Positions 8,860 through 20,802 of a DNA stretch of 64,000 nt are shown here, one piece after another. The notes beneath the pieces were generated by a model. That model saw only the letters and a program-made list of their open reading frames with translations. It had not been told where the DNA came from and made no database searches. The stretch is from Miscanthus floridulus (taxonomy: Eukaryota; Streptophyta; Magnoliopsida; Poales; Poaceae), in the NCBI RefSeq assembly GCF_019320115.1, contig NC_089584.1:99373792-99437791 (forward strand), in the 5' to 3' direction. The translations under genes were made by a program, and so were the position numbers. Within the stretch, counting starts at the first letter, position 1. Each line of letters opens with the position of its first letter.

Positions 8860-9962
8860 CAGTGAGCAATCCGATATATTTTGATCTAGGTTGTATGTTG
8901 TTTTGTCGATCTAGTAGTTTCAGTTGAAAAAGAGACTAGATTCTATGATAACAAAACGTAGTTTTTGCTTCATTATTGTTACACTTGGTTGTAACGTTTA
9001 CTATTCGTTGGTCTTCATATATGCTTCGCAGTGAGCATGTTTTTATGTCTCTGTATATATATGTTTCCTCCGGTTGCTTTATTTTCTTTTATCCTTGATT
9101 TTATCGATTTGTTTCCTTAAAATTTCATAGCGAAAGTTTTTCACATAAATAGCCATGGGAAATATTTTAGTTATAAAGATGTGGCCTTATGAAATCCCTT
9201 CATTCCAAATTATAAGTCGCTTTGACATTTTATGGTTCATTCATTTTGCTGTGTATGTAGACATATTATTATATCTAGGTACATAACAAAATAAAAATAT
9301 ACCAAAAAAGTTAAAGCGACCTATAATTTGGAATGGAGGTTGTAGTTGCATTAAGATCATGTTCCATGGTTAAAAAAAATAAAAACTTGAAGCTTGCGTC
9401 TATTTAATGGACATGCTTTTGGTAAAAATTATGATAAAATATTATGAAAAAAATTCTTTGATGCCTCACTATAAATTTGAAAGTATTTTCTATTTCATTG
9501 ATATTTCATAAACAAATGATAAATAAATAGTTAACTCTTCATTGTTTCATAGCAATTTTGAAAGAATTTGAAAATATTTGTTGTAGAGCATGGAAAAGTT
9601 GCTTTCTAGGACCAATGATCATCACCCTAGGTTCTGCAGGTCATTTTAAACATTCAACGGAGAGCTGGGAGACATCTTTTTTGTTATTAAAAAAATATTT
9701 AGTTCATCTGATATTTACACAAATCTTGGTTATTCTTGTTGCGAGAGCACATACAAAGCTCAAAAACCGTTCATTTAGTGAAAACTTAATCCCATCCAAT
9801 AAATACCATAATTTTCATCCACTCAACAGAAGTTGAAATCTACTCCCTCCATCCTGAAATATTGTATTCTAGACATTCACAAAATAATTAAGGTAGAGTG
9901 TAATAGACGCATGTTCCTTCACTTAACTACCTAATCTATTGAAATTCGATTCTATTCTCCAT
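8860..9962 (+). repeat. Tandem array unit C
   Basis: Full-length unit of 1103 bp in the same order as unit A, with the MITE at about 9195-9342. Units B, C and D resemble one another more than they resemble A (for example, they share gagactagat where A has gatgctagatgcgg), so they arose by later rounds of duplication. Confidence 0.85.
9195..9342. mobile_element. Stowaway-like MITE in unit C
   Basis: Same element and position as in unit A, carried along by duplication of the unit. The left TA is degraded (gaaatcccttc). Confidence 0.75.
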
Positions 9963-10928
9963 CAGTGAGCAATCCGATATATTTTGATCTAGGTTGTTTG
10001 TTGTTTTATTGATCCAGTAGTTTTAGTTGAAAAAGAGACTAGATTCTATGATAACAAAATGTAGTTTTTGCTTCATTATTGTTACACTTGGTTGTAATGT
10101 TTACTATTTGTTGGTCTTCATATAAGCTCCGCAGTGAGCATGTTTTTATGTCTCTGTATATTTATGTTTCCTCCGGTTGCTTTATTTTCTTTTATCCTTG
10201 ATTTTATCGATTTGTTTCCTTAAAATTTCATTGCGAAAGTTTTTCACATAAATAGCCTTGGGAAATATTTCAGTTATAAAGATGTGGCCTTATGAAATAC
10301 CTCCATTCCAAATTATAAGTCACTTTGACTTTTTTTTGGTTCATTTATTTTGCTATATATCTAGACATATTTTTATATCTAGATGCATAACAAAATGAAA
10401 ATGTACCAAAAAAGTCAAAGCGACTTATAATTTGGAACGGAGGTTGTAGTTGCATTAAGATCATGCTCCATGGTTAAAAAATAAAAACTTGAAGCTTACG
10501 TCTATTTAATGGACATGCTTTTGGTAAAAATTATGATAAAATATTATGAAAAAAAATTCTTCGATGCCTCACTATAAATTTGAAAGTATTTTCTATTTCA
10601 TTGATATTTCATAAACAAACGATAAATAAATAGCTAGCTCTTCATTGTTTCATAGCAATTTTGAAAGAATTTGAAAATATTTGTTGTAGAGCATGGAAAA
10701 GTTGCGTTTTGGGACCAATGATCATCACCCTAGGTTCTGTAGGTCATTTTAAAGATTCAACGGAGAGCTGGGAGATATCTTTTTTGTTATTAAAAAACAT
10801 TTAGTTCATATGATAGTTACTCAAATCGTGGTTAGCTTGTTGCGAGAGCACATGCAAAGCTCAAAAACCGTTCATTTAGTGAAAACTTAATCCCATTCAA
10901 CAAATACCGCAATTTTCATCCACTCAAT
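9963..10928 (+). repeat. Tandem array unit D, cut by Sirevirus 1
   Basis: The unit runs normally until cactcaat at 10928, where the Sirevirus 1 LTR begins. The last 160 or so bases of the unit are absent on the other side of the element, so they were lost together with the end of its LTR. Confidence 0.85.
10300..10446. mobile_element. Stowaway-like MITE in unit D
   Basis: TA at 10298-10299 and 10447-10448 flank the inverted ends cctccattccaaattataag and its complement. It is the same duplicated insert as in A, C and E. Confidence 0.8.
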
Positions 10929-12787
10929 TGAAAGATCCTAATGGCTAGAGGGGGTGAATAGCCTATTAAAAATTTCTACAACAATACTTAACAAATCGGT
11001 TAGACAATTATGAGGCGAAGCAAGTATTACGCTAGCCTACTAAAATTACAAACCACCTACCATAATTTTAGTTTATATAGTTTCTATCCACACAATAGCT
11101 ATGTCACTACACTAAGTTAGTGTGCTCTCAAAAGCTAACTAAAGAGCCATACTAACCAAACTAACAAGCTCTCACAACTAGCTACACTAAAGAGCTTGAT
11201 AACTAGTATGCTGTAACGTAAATAGAGTGAGCAAGATGGTTATACCGCCGTGTCGAGGAAGGAGCCAATCAATCACAAGAATGAATAACAATGAAGACCA
11301 ATCACCTCGAAATCAAATGAAGACACTAATTTTTTACCGAGGTTCACTTGCTTGCTGGCAAGCTAGTCCTCGTTCTGGCGATTCACTCACTTAGAGGTTC
11401 ACGTGCTAATTGGCATCGCACGCCAAACCCTCAATAGGGTGCCACACAACCAACATAAGATGAGAATCACACAAGCCATGAGCAATCCACTAAAGTACCT
11501 TTCGACTCTCCACCGAGGAAAGGTTAATAACCCCTCACAATCACCACGATCGGAGCCAAAGACAATCACCAACCTCCGCTCGATGATCCTCGTTGCTCTA
11601 AGCCATCTAGGTGGCAAAACCACCAACAGTAACAAGCAAACTCCGCAGCAAAACACTAACACCAAGTGCCTCTAGATGCAAACACTCAAGCAATATACTT
11701 GGATTTACTCCTAATCTCACAAAGATGTTGAATCTATGATGGAGATGAGTGGGAGGGCTTTGGCTAAGCTCACAAGGTTGCTATATCAATGAAAATGACT
11801 AAGAGAGTGAGCTAGAGCCGGCCATATGGCTTAAATAGAGAGCCCCATAAAAAGAGCTGTTGGGCTCCTCACTGCACTGAACATGGGGCGACCGGATGTG
11901 CTGGTCAGATCGATCGGACGCTAGACCTCAGCGTCCGGTCACGCGATGCACGCCACGTGGCCCCTGCTTCAAACGTTAATCGCCTGATGTCAACAGTCAT
12001 CAGTACATTTAAGTTGTGACCGGACGCAGGACCTCAGCATTTGGTCGTTTCTAGTAAGCATCCAAAGACAATTTTTCACGATCGAACGCGTCCAGTCACC
12101 CTTGACCGACCTCACCTAGTGTCCGGTCAGTCACCCTCTTTACTGTGTGCTGCCATGTCAGCAGGACCGGATGCACTCCATCAGCTTCCAATCACTAAGT
12201 GACCCAGTGTTCGGTCAAAGACCGACGCCAGCGTCTTCACTGCTTTCACTGACCAGACGTAGGACCCTAGTGCCCGGTCATTGCGTGACCAGCGTGACTA
12301 ACTTCTTTTCAACTCTATCTTCTTCACACTTGCTCAAATGTGCCAACCACCAAGTGTATCACCTTGTGCACATGTGTTAGCATATTTTCACAAACATTTT
12401 CAAGGGTGTTAGCACTCCACTAGATCCTAAATGCATATGCAATGAGTTAGAGCATCTAGTGGCACTTTGATAACCGTATTTCGATATGAGTTTCACCCCT
12501 CTTAATAGTATGGCTATCGATCCTAAATATGATCACACTCACTAAGTGTCTAGATTACCAAAACAAAATGGCTCCTACCATTTATACCTTTGCCTTGAGC
12601 CTTTTGCTTTTTTCTTTCTTCTTTTCAAGTCTAGGCACTTGATCATCACCATGGTATCACCATCATCATGTCATGATCTTCATTTGCTTCACCACTTGGA
12701 ATGTGCTACATATCTCATGATCACTTTAATAAACTAGGTTAGCACTTAGGGTTTCATCAATTTATCAAAACCAAACTAGAGCTTTCA
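10929..12787 (-). repeat. 3' LTR of Sirevirus 1
   Basis: 1859 bp, TG...CA (TGAAAGATCC to CTTTCA in plus orientation). A block of CpG-rich palindromes of the type gaccggacgc...gcgtccggtc lies at about 11890-12290. A TATA-like ctatttaagcc is on the minus strand near 11830-11845. It starts exactly where array unit D is broken. Confidence 0.85.
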
Positions 12788-12801
12788 ATTTCCTCCTTTT
12801 T
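12788..12801 (-). other. Polypurine tract of Sirevirus 1
   Basis: On the minus strand, aaaaaaggaggaaat directly precedes the 3' LTR. This is the expected plus-strand primer. Further purine-rich tracts of the same kind lie at about 12932-12940 and 13358-13365. Multiple tracts are a Sirevirus trait. Confidence 0.75.
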
Positions 12802-13902
12802 TGTAATTGATGACAACCCTTTCACAAAGATATGAATTGAAATTCAATTGAATCCATGTTGCTTCCCCAAGCATATTTACCATGTATAAAAGGATATGTA
12901 CAAGTTTCATGAACTCCATATGGTAGCAATTGCTCCCCCCTACATATGTGCTAAGAGTTTGGATTGAAGCTTGCACATATGCTTAGATAGGAAATATAGG
13001 AAACAATGTCTACCAAATGATGCTAAGGTATAAAAGATGGACCTTTGAAGTGTGATACCAATCGGAGTGCACCAATATACCATCCTTAGCACCATGGTTA
13101 GCTCGATACCACTTGAAAATGAAATCACTAGATAACCTATGCATGCTAGTTTTTCATTTCATCATTCAAACCTACAACTAGCATACACCACAACAAGCAT
13201 GGGTATTGAAATTTAAAACTTGTGCCATAAAAGTAAACATATGAAATGCACATTTAAATACACCATATAAGTCCATGGGCTTGCTCCCTCTACTTGTGTG
13301 CTCAAAATTTTAATTGATCTCTTTCCTTTGTCATATCTCTCTCCCTATGTCAAGTTCTCCCCCTTAGTTGTTTTTCATTATCTTAGTACACTAATATCTT
13401 TGTTTTTCTCCCCATGCACTAATATCTTTGTTTTTCTCCCACTTTGTCATCAATGACCACAAAGGTTCAAAATATAGATAGATTGAGATTATCAATGTTA
13501 ATCAATGGGGGTGAGGATCATATTCCCAAATTTGGTTCAAACTAGAATATTTGTCAAAGATATTTAACTTGGTTTGATCCAAGGACAAGCTTCTTCACAC
13601 CTCCAAATAAGGGTTATCTTGTACCATGTTGAGTTAAACACTTAGAGCTTATTTTCTAGATCAAATACTAGGTTTACAAGCCCACAAACATGTCATATGC
13701 TACCACTAGACCAAAATAAGCATAGAAGCAATAGTGGTACCATATAATCATTAAATTCATTTGATCTTCATGAATGAGCTTATTAAATATGAAAGATGTC
13801 TAGATGCACTAATCATGTCCTTAGTAAGGATGTATGCCATGCCAATCAATTTTTATCTTGGATTGCTCGAAGGAGAGGCATGCCATATAAGTGGGGGATG
13901 CA

Positions 13903-15530
13903 TCAACACATATTTGTGAAATCCAATATGTTCAACTCATTCCTTAGCTTGCAAAACCTTTTCTCATCCAATGACTTGGTGAATATATCGATAAGTTGAT
14001 CTTCAGTGCCTACACTCTCAATGTAAATGTCCCCTTTTTGTTGGTGATCTCTTATGAAATGGTGACGGACATCAATGTGCTTTGTTCTTGCATGTTGAAT
14101 CAGATTATTGGTTAACTTGATTGCACTCTCATTGTCACATAGCAATGGCACTTTCTTGAACTTGATTCCAAAATCACTCAAAGTGGCTTTCATCTAAAGT
14201 ATTTGTGCACAACAACTACTAGCGGATATGTATTCGGCTTCGACGGTTGATAATGTAACACTATTTTACTTCTTTGATCACCATGAAATAAGTGATCTTC
14301 CCAACAATTGACATGTGCCCGAGGTGCTCTTCCTTTCAACCTTGCATCCCGCATAATCCGAGTTGGAGTAACCAACTAGCTCAAACTTTTCTCCTTTAGG
14401 ATACCACAAACCAATATTTTGTGTATGCTTTAAGTACCTCAATATTCTCTTTGTAGCATTCAAATGACTTTTTCTTGGTGAGGCTTGAAATCTTGCACAC
14501 ATGCATACACTAAACACGACATCCGACCTTAATGCAGTCATATAGAGTAGGCTTTCAATCATAGACCGATACAATTTTTTATCAACCATATTTCTACTTG
14601 CATCACTATCCAAGTTTCCATTTGTTCCTATTGGTGTACTAATGGCTTTGCTATCACTCATGCCAAACTTCTTAATCATATCCTTAATATACTTGCCTTG
14701 ACTCACAAATGTACCATTCTTCAATTGCTTGATTTGAAGACCAAGGAAGTAACTCAACTCTCTAATCATGGACATCTCAAACTCATTAGCCATCATCTTT
14801 TCAAACTCTTCATAAAAGTCTTGATTGGTTGATCCAAATATGATATCATCAACATAAATTTGTAACACAAATAAATCTTTTTCAATCTTCTTGATGAAAA
14901 AGTGGTGTCAACTTTGCCCATCATGAACCCTTTAGAGAGTAGGAAGTCCCTCAATCTATCATATAATGCTCTAGGTGCTTGCTTCAAGCCATACAATGCC
15001 TTCTTCAACTTGTACATATGGTCAGGCTTCTTGTCATCTTCAAAACCAGGAGGTTGCTCAACATATACTTCTTCATTGATGTAACCAGTGAGAAATATAC
15101 TCTTAACAACCATTTGATAGAGCTTGATGTTGTGGGCACAAGCATAGGCTAGCAAGATTCTAATTGCTTCCAATCTAGTAACAGGGGCATATGTTTCTCT
15201 AAAGTCAAGACCTTCAACTTGTGTATATCCTTGTGCTACCAATCTTGCTTTGTTCCTTACTACTATCCCATCTTGATCTTGCTTGTTTCTAAAGACCCAT
15301 TTGGTTCCAATCATATTGTGTCCCTTTGGTCTCTCTACTAATTCCCATACTTGATTTCTTTTGAAATTATTCAATTCTTCATGCATAGCATTCACCCAAT
15401 CAACATCCTTCAATGCTTCACCTATCTTCTTTGGTTCAATGGATGACACAAATGAGAAATGCGCACAAAATGAAGTCAATCTTGATCTAGTTTGCACACC
15501 TCTTGAAATATCACTAATGATAGTGTCCAA
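13903..15530 (-). pseudogene. Reverse transcriptase and RNase H of Sirevirus 1 (broken)
   Basis: The copia RVT_2 domain is recognisable from [21 protein letters not shown] and YAPVTRLEAIR through [10 protein letters not shown] and [11 protein letters not shown] to the catalytic YVDD box. RNase H follows with SDYAGC, GTCQLLGRS and [11 protein letters not shown], ending near 13903. A frame change lies near 14880, just before YVDD, and further breaks at about 14280 and 14190. In motif A the family's MDVK is MVVK, so the first catalytic aspartate is lost. The enzyme cannot be functional. Confidence 0.85.
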
Positions 15531-15557
15531 TGAATGATCCCTTGCAATATTAGTTGG

Positions 15558-17257
15558 TTAGAGCATTGGAACTTGATTGGTTGTATTTACTTGATCATTG
15601 GTTTGAGATGATGTACTAGCCACTTGATCTTGTTCATTATTATGAGATCCACTTATAATAGCTTGATTTGTATCATCTTGCACATTTGAGTTAGATAGCA
15701 CTTGTACTTGATCATCTTCATCATCATTCACTTGCCTAGGCCTCAATTCACCAACATTCATGTTCATCATGGCATTTGAAAGTTGAATGCCTCTAACATC
15801 TTCCAAGTTCTCATTTTCTTCTTGTGAACCATTGGTTTCATCAAATTCAACATCATGAACTTCCTTAAGAGTATCACTATCTAAATTCCAAACTCTATAT
15901 GCTTTGCTTGTAGTGGAATAACCAAGTAGGAATCCTTTATCATATTTCTTGTCAAACTTGCTCAATCTAGCATATTTCTTCAAGATATAGCATTTGCAAC
16001 CAAAGACCAGTGTTTTCCTAAACGCTAAACAGTCGGTCACCTACCGTTTAGCCATTATTCGGGCTAAACGGTCCACTAAACGGGCTAAACAGTCAATTAA
16101 ACGGGGTAAACGGACGATTAAACAGAAACGGCGCACCACTGTATAGCGTGTACACGGCGTGTACACGGGCTACACGGCCGTGTAGGCGAACAGTGCCAAA
16201 GACCCAAAAATATGCAATGTTGGGCTTTCTACCATTCATTAGCTCATATGGTGTCTTCTTATTCAATGGGTGACAATAGAGGCGGTTGCTATAATAGCAA
16301 GCCATGTTGATAGCTTCAGCCCAAAAAAATTGACTCACATTGTACTCACTAAGCATAGACCTTGCCATATCAATGAGTGTTCTATTCTTCCTCTCAACAA
16401 GCCCATTTAATTGTGTAGTGTACTTGGCCAAGAATTGATGTCTAATTCCAAATTTATCACACAACTCATCAATTCTAGTGTTCTTGAACTCACTATCATT
16501 GTCACTTCTAACTCTCTTGATGGTTGTTTCAAACTCATTGTGAATGCCCTTGACAAATGTTTTGAATATTGCAAACATATCACTTTTATCCACTAGAAAG
16601 AATATCCAAGTGTATCTAGTAATCATCCACTATCACAAAGCCATATTTATTACCACCGATGCTAGTGTATTGTGTGGGCCCAAACAAGTCCATGTGCAAT
16701 AACTTAAATGCTTTACTAGTGCTCATCATGTTTTTCTTAGGATGGGTGTTTCTAACTTGTTTGCCTGCTTGACAAGAGCTACAAAGCTTATCCTTTTCAA
16801 ACACATCTTTAAAGCCTCTAACCAAGTCATACTTAACCAATCTATTCAATTGTTTCATTATAACATGACCAAACCTTCTATACCATAACCAACCCATGCT
16901 AGACTTAGTGAACAAACATGTAGATAATTTAGCTTCACTAGCATTGAAATTAACCAAGTATAAATTCTCATATCTAAAGCCTTTGAAGATCAAATTAGAG
17001 CCATCTACACTTATGATCTCTACATCATCTACCCTAAATATGCATTTGAATCCAAGATCACATAATTGAGCTACGGATAGCAAATTTAAGTTCAAACTCT
17101 CTACTAACAATACATTAGAAATGCTCATGTCATTAGATATTGCAATCGTATTAAGCTCCTTGACCTTGCCTTTGTCATTGTCACCAAATGTGATACTATC
17201 ATAACCATCATTACCATTGGTGTTGATTGAGTTAAACATTCTTGCATCACCGATCAT
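15558..17257 (-). pseudogene. Protease end and integrase of Sirevirus 1 (broken)
   Basis: Minus-strand fragments carry the GAG-pre-integrase zinc region (CSSCQAGKQVR), then LLHMDLFGP and VIVDDY, the RVRSDNDSEFKN segment and [19 protein letters not shown] of the integrase core. The later FGCKCYILKK segment lies beyond the hAT MITE at 16008-16195. A stop near 16616 follows VIVDDY. The protease (D-S-G motif) lies just upstream at about 17230-17300 but is only partly within a continuous frame. In a complete element this polyprotein would cleave, integrate and copy the genome. Confidence 0.8.
16008..16195. mobile_element. hAT-type MITE inside Sirevirus 1 integrase
   Basis: 188 bp with ends cagtgttttcc and ggcgaacagtg, flanked by the perfect 8-bp duplication ccaaagac at 16000-16007 and 16196-16203. 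Length, terminal CA-TG type ends and an 8-bp duplication fit the hAT superfamily. The inside has repeats of the type ctaaacgg and a block of gtgtacacgg. The MITE postdates the retrotransposon and interrupts its frame. Confidence 0.9.
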
Positions 17258-17314
17258 GTGTTGAGTGCACCCACTATCAAGAACCCAATGCCTTCCTCCG
17301 GCTTTGTAATTGAC

Positions 17315-17345
17315 CTACAAAAGAAGATCAATTCTTTTTAGGTAC
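17315..17345 (-). other. Gag-pol junction segment of Sirevirus 1
   Basis: On the minus strand this 31-base stretch begins GTACCTAAAA and ends TTCTTTTGTAG. Removing it would join the end of the gag frame directly to the protease frame. The same pattern, 34 bases long, occurs in Sirevirus 2 (30906-30939). It looks like an intron but is shorter than known plant introns, so a recoding signal is an alternative. Confidence 0.5.
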
Positions 17346-19264
17346 CTAAATTTGCTTGGGTCCTTGAAGGTTAGTGACCAAGCTCTTTGGCACCCAAATG
17401 GCTTTCTTCCTTGAGCCCATCCATGGTTTACCAATGAACTTAGCCTTTACACCATTTATACCCTTAGTAAGCATATAGAAAGAATCAAGCTTAATGGAGG
17501 ATATATTAGCATTTTTGCTCTTGCTGTTGCATTCATGCTCTTTATGACCAACTTGCTTGCAACTAGTGCAAAACCGACCATTGTTCTTCACAAAACTAGT
17601 CTTGTGAGGAGCAAAGGCCGCCTTACCTTTCTTAGGGGTATATCCCAATTCCTCTTTATAGAGAGAAGCTCTTTGGCTACCCAAGCACATAAGTAAGCGG
17701 TCCTCACCACCATTGGTCTTAGCCAAGGTGTGAGTGAGCTTATTGACCTTCTTCTTGAGGTTCCCGTTCTCAACCATTAGTGAGGCATCACAAGTGAGAC
17801 CATCACTACTAGATGAGGTGGAAGTAGAAGTACTACAAGAAGGGTTAGCGGGAGCAACAATGATAGGCATAGATAATGATTCATCAATTATATCACAAGT
17901 TAAGCCTATATTACAAGTCTTAACATGCTTCTTTTTATTTTGCTTATCAAGCAAAGAGGAATGAGCCTTGCCAAACTTTTCATAGGCTTCCTCTAGCCTC
18001 TCATGAGATGAATTGAGCTCATCAAAGGCTTGCTTAAGGGCTTTTAGTTCCTTACGCAAGCTTTTGTATTCCCTTCTCTTAATGCCAAAGTATTCTTTAG
18101 CATCTTCTAGCATGTTAAATAGTTTATCCTTAGTAGGTTTATTATCATCACTTTCATTTTCATTTTCATTTTTATTAACATGTTCCTCATCACTTCTATC
18201 ATCACAAATTTGTACCTTAGTGGCCTTAGCCATGAAGCATGATGGAGTGTTGAAGAGAGAAGGTTTCTCATTGATAGCAATGCTTGCAAGTGCCTTCTTC
18301 TTGGTGGTCTTGTCATCATCACTTGAGGAAGCATCACTATCCCAAGTGACTACATATCCTTCTTCTTCTTGAATGTCATCTTGTCATTCTTCTATTTCTT
18401 TTCCTTCTTGTCCTTCTTGTTCTTCTTATCATAATCTTTATCGCTATTGTATGGGCATTGAGCAATAAGATGATCTTTGCTTCCACAATTGAAGCACCTT
18501 CTTGACTCTTTCTTGTTCTTAGATGAAGACTTCTTTGTTCTAGTACGGTAGCCCTTCTTTATCATGAACTTGCCAAATCTTTTAACAAAGAGAGCCATCT
18601 TTTCATCATCCATCTTATCAAATGAACTATCATCTTTACTTGATGTTTCTTGCTTTGCCTTGCCCTTAGTTGATGTGGCCTTGAATGCCATGCTCTTCTT
18701 CTTCTCATCCTTCTTCTCCTTCTTTTCTTCCTTCTCATCATCATCTCTATATGTATCATCGGTCATTATATCTCCTAACACTTGGTTTGATGTCATGGTA
18801 TCCAAACCACTCCTCACTAGAATAGTGACCAATGTGCCAAATTTTGAAGGCAAACATCCCAAAAACTTATGGGAGAAGTCATTATCCTTCACCTCCTCTC
18901 CAAGTGCTTTAAGATCATTGACAAGCACTTGAAGCCTATAAAACATCTCCAGCACATTCTCATCCTTCTTCATCTTGAAGCTTGTAAACTTTTCTTTAAG
19001 AATGTATGCCTTTGCACCCTTCACAGCTTGAGTGCCCTCAAATGATTCTTCCAACTTCTTCCATGCCTCATGAGCTCTCTCAATGTTCTTGATTTTCTCA
19101 AATGTTCTTTCATCCAAATCATCATGGATGGCACTAAGAGCAATGTTATTATTTTGGAGCAGCATTTCTTCAGCGGTGGTGGGAGCCTCTTCATCTTCAA
19201 TCTCAATCTTTATCTCTACCGCATTCCAAACCTTCCTATTGATTGACTTGATATAAGTTGTCAT
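17346..19264 (-). pseudogene. Gag of Sirevirus 1 (frameshifted)
   Basis: The N-terminal part (19264 to 18392, 290 codons) has the plant retroelement Gag fold (UBN2-type) with HEAWKKLEESFEGT, then a Lys/Asp-rich linker and the zinc knuckle CFNCGSKDHLIAQC (C-x2-C-x4-H-x4-C). The frame changes near 18300. The second part (18233 to 17346) contains a coiled coil and a second knuckle, CTSCKQVGHKEHEC. Coding similarity continues upstream of the ATG at 19264 (LPQFDSSNYPYG), so the true start is lost or lies further right. Gag packages the RNA into cytoplasmic particles. Confidence 0.8.
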
Positions 19265-19378
19265 CTTAGCTTTCCCATAGGGATAATTTGAGCTATCAAA
19301 TTGGGGTAGTTTCTTGGTGTTGTTAATTTGAGCTATTTTTACACCAAAGGTTGTTAATCCTCAAATCACGGTGACCTC

Positions 19379-19391
19379 GGCTCTAATACCA
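19379..19391 (-). other. Primer-binding site of Sirevirus 1
   Basis: Minus strand TGGTATTAGAGCC, one change from the initiator Met-tRNA complement, next to the 5' LTR. Confidence 0.85.
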
Positions 19392-19393
19392 CT

Positions 19394-20802
19394 TGAAAGG
19401 TCCTAATGGCTAGGGGGAGGGTGAATAGCCTATTAAAAAAATCTACAATAACACTTAACAAACCGATTAGACAATTATGAGGCGAAGCATGTGTTGCGCT
19501 AGCCTACTAAAATTGCAAGCTACCTACCATAATTCTAGTTTATATAGTTTCTATTCACACAATAGCTATGTCACTACACTAAGTTATTATGCTCTCAAAA
19601 GCTAACTAAAGAGCTACACTAACCAAACTAACAAGCTTTCACAACTAGCTACACTAAAGAGCTTGACAACTAGTATGCGGTAATGTAAAGAGAGTGAGCA
19701 AGATGGTTATACCACCATGTCGAGGAAGGAGCCAATCAATCACAAGAATGAATAACAATGAAGACCAATCACCTCAGAATCAAATGATAACATAATGATT
19801 TTTTACCGAGGTTCACTTACTTGTCGGTAAGCTAGTCCTCGTTGTGGCGATTCACTTACTTGGAGGTTCACGTGCTAATTGGCATCACACGCCAAACTCT
19901 CAATAGGGTGCCACACAACTAACACAAGATGAGGATCACACAAGCCACGAGCAATCCACTAGAGTACCTTTTGATTCTCCGCCGGGGAAAGGTCAAGTAC
20001 CCCTCACAATTACCACGATCAGAGCCGGAGACAATCACCAACCTCTGCTTGATGATCCTTGTTGCTCCAAGCCATCTAGGTGGTGGCAACCACTAAGAGT
20101 AACAAGCGAATCCCATAGCGAAACACAAACACCAAGTACCTCTAGATGCAAACACTCAAGCAATGCACTTGGATTCACTCCCAATCTCACAAAGATGTTG
20201 AATCTATGATGGAGATGAGTGAGAGGGCTTTGGCTAAGCTCACAAGGTTGCTATGTCAATGCAAATGACCAAGAGAGTGAGCTAGAGCCAGCCATGGGGC
20301 TTAAATAGAGAGCCTCCATGAATAGAGCCGTTGGGCTCCTCACTGCACTGAATACGGGGCGACCGGACACGCCAGTCAGATCGACCGGACGCTGGACCTC
20401 AACGTCCGGTCGTGTGATGCACGCCACATGGCCCCTGCTTCAAACGTTGATCGCCCAATCTCAACGCTCATCAGTACATTTAAGTTGTGACCGGACGTGT
20501 TGCTTCGAAGTGACCGGACGCATGACCTCAGTGTCCGGTCGTTTCCAGTAAGCATCCAAAGACATTTTTTCACGATTAGACACGTCCAATCAACCTTGAC
20601 CGGGCTCACCTAGCGTCCGGTCAGTCACCCTCTTCACTGTGTGCTGCCATGTCAGTAGGACCGGACGCACCCCATCAGCGTTCGGTCACTAAGTGACCTA
20701 GCGTCCGATCGAAGACCGACGCCAACGTCTTCACTGCTTCAACTGACCGGACGCAGGACCCCAGCGTCCGGTCACTGCATGACCAGCGTGGCTAACTCCT
20801 TA
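19394..20802 (-). repeat. 5' LTR of Sirevirus 1, truncated
   Basis: Aligns with 10929-12303 of the other LTR but stops at gtggctaactcctt. About 485 bp that should form its outer (U3) end are missing. The array resumes immediately, at tttgatctagg, about 160 bp further along the unit than expected. One deletion therefore removed both LTR end and flank, and no target duplication remains. CpG palindromes of the gaccggacgc type lie at 20356-20790. Confidence 0.85.

Larger units (their letters stand above)
10929..20802 (-). mobile_element. Sirevirus 1: old, broken Copia element, minus strand
   Basis: Elements in transcription order, right to left: truncated 5' LTR (19394-20802), primer site (19379-19391), gag with two zinc knuckles, protease, integrase, reverse transcriptase, RNase H, polypurine tracts, 3' LTR (10929-12787). 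The lineage call rests on the Gag type, the long LTRs with repeated CpG palindromes, and several polypurine tracts before the 3' LTR, which are known Sirevirus traits. Coding frames are broken in many places, and a hAT MITE sits in integrase. The LTRs are clearly diverged (near 10 percent by eye over the first 110 bases), so it is much older than Sirevirus 2. Confidence 0.85.

Noticed and set aside
8457..9836. Similar short ORFs of 72 and 92 codons in array units B and C as a gene family
   Set aside because: They match because the units are duplicates; the frames differ in length, overlap AT-rich non-coding sequence and have no recognised domain.
17734..18932. Plus-strand ORFs rich in Ser/Phe/Leu opposite Sirevirus 1 gag
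   Set aside because: They are reverse-strand shadows of the Lys/Glu/Asp-rich gag sequence.
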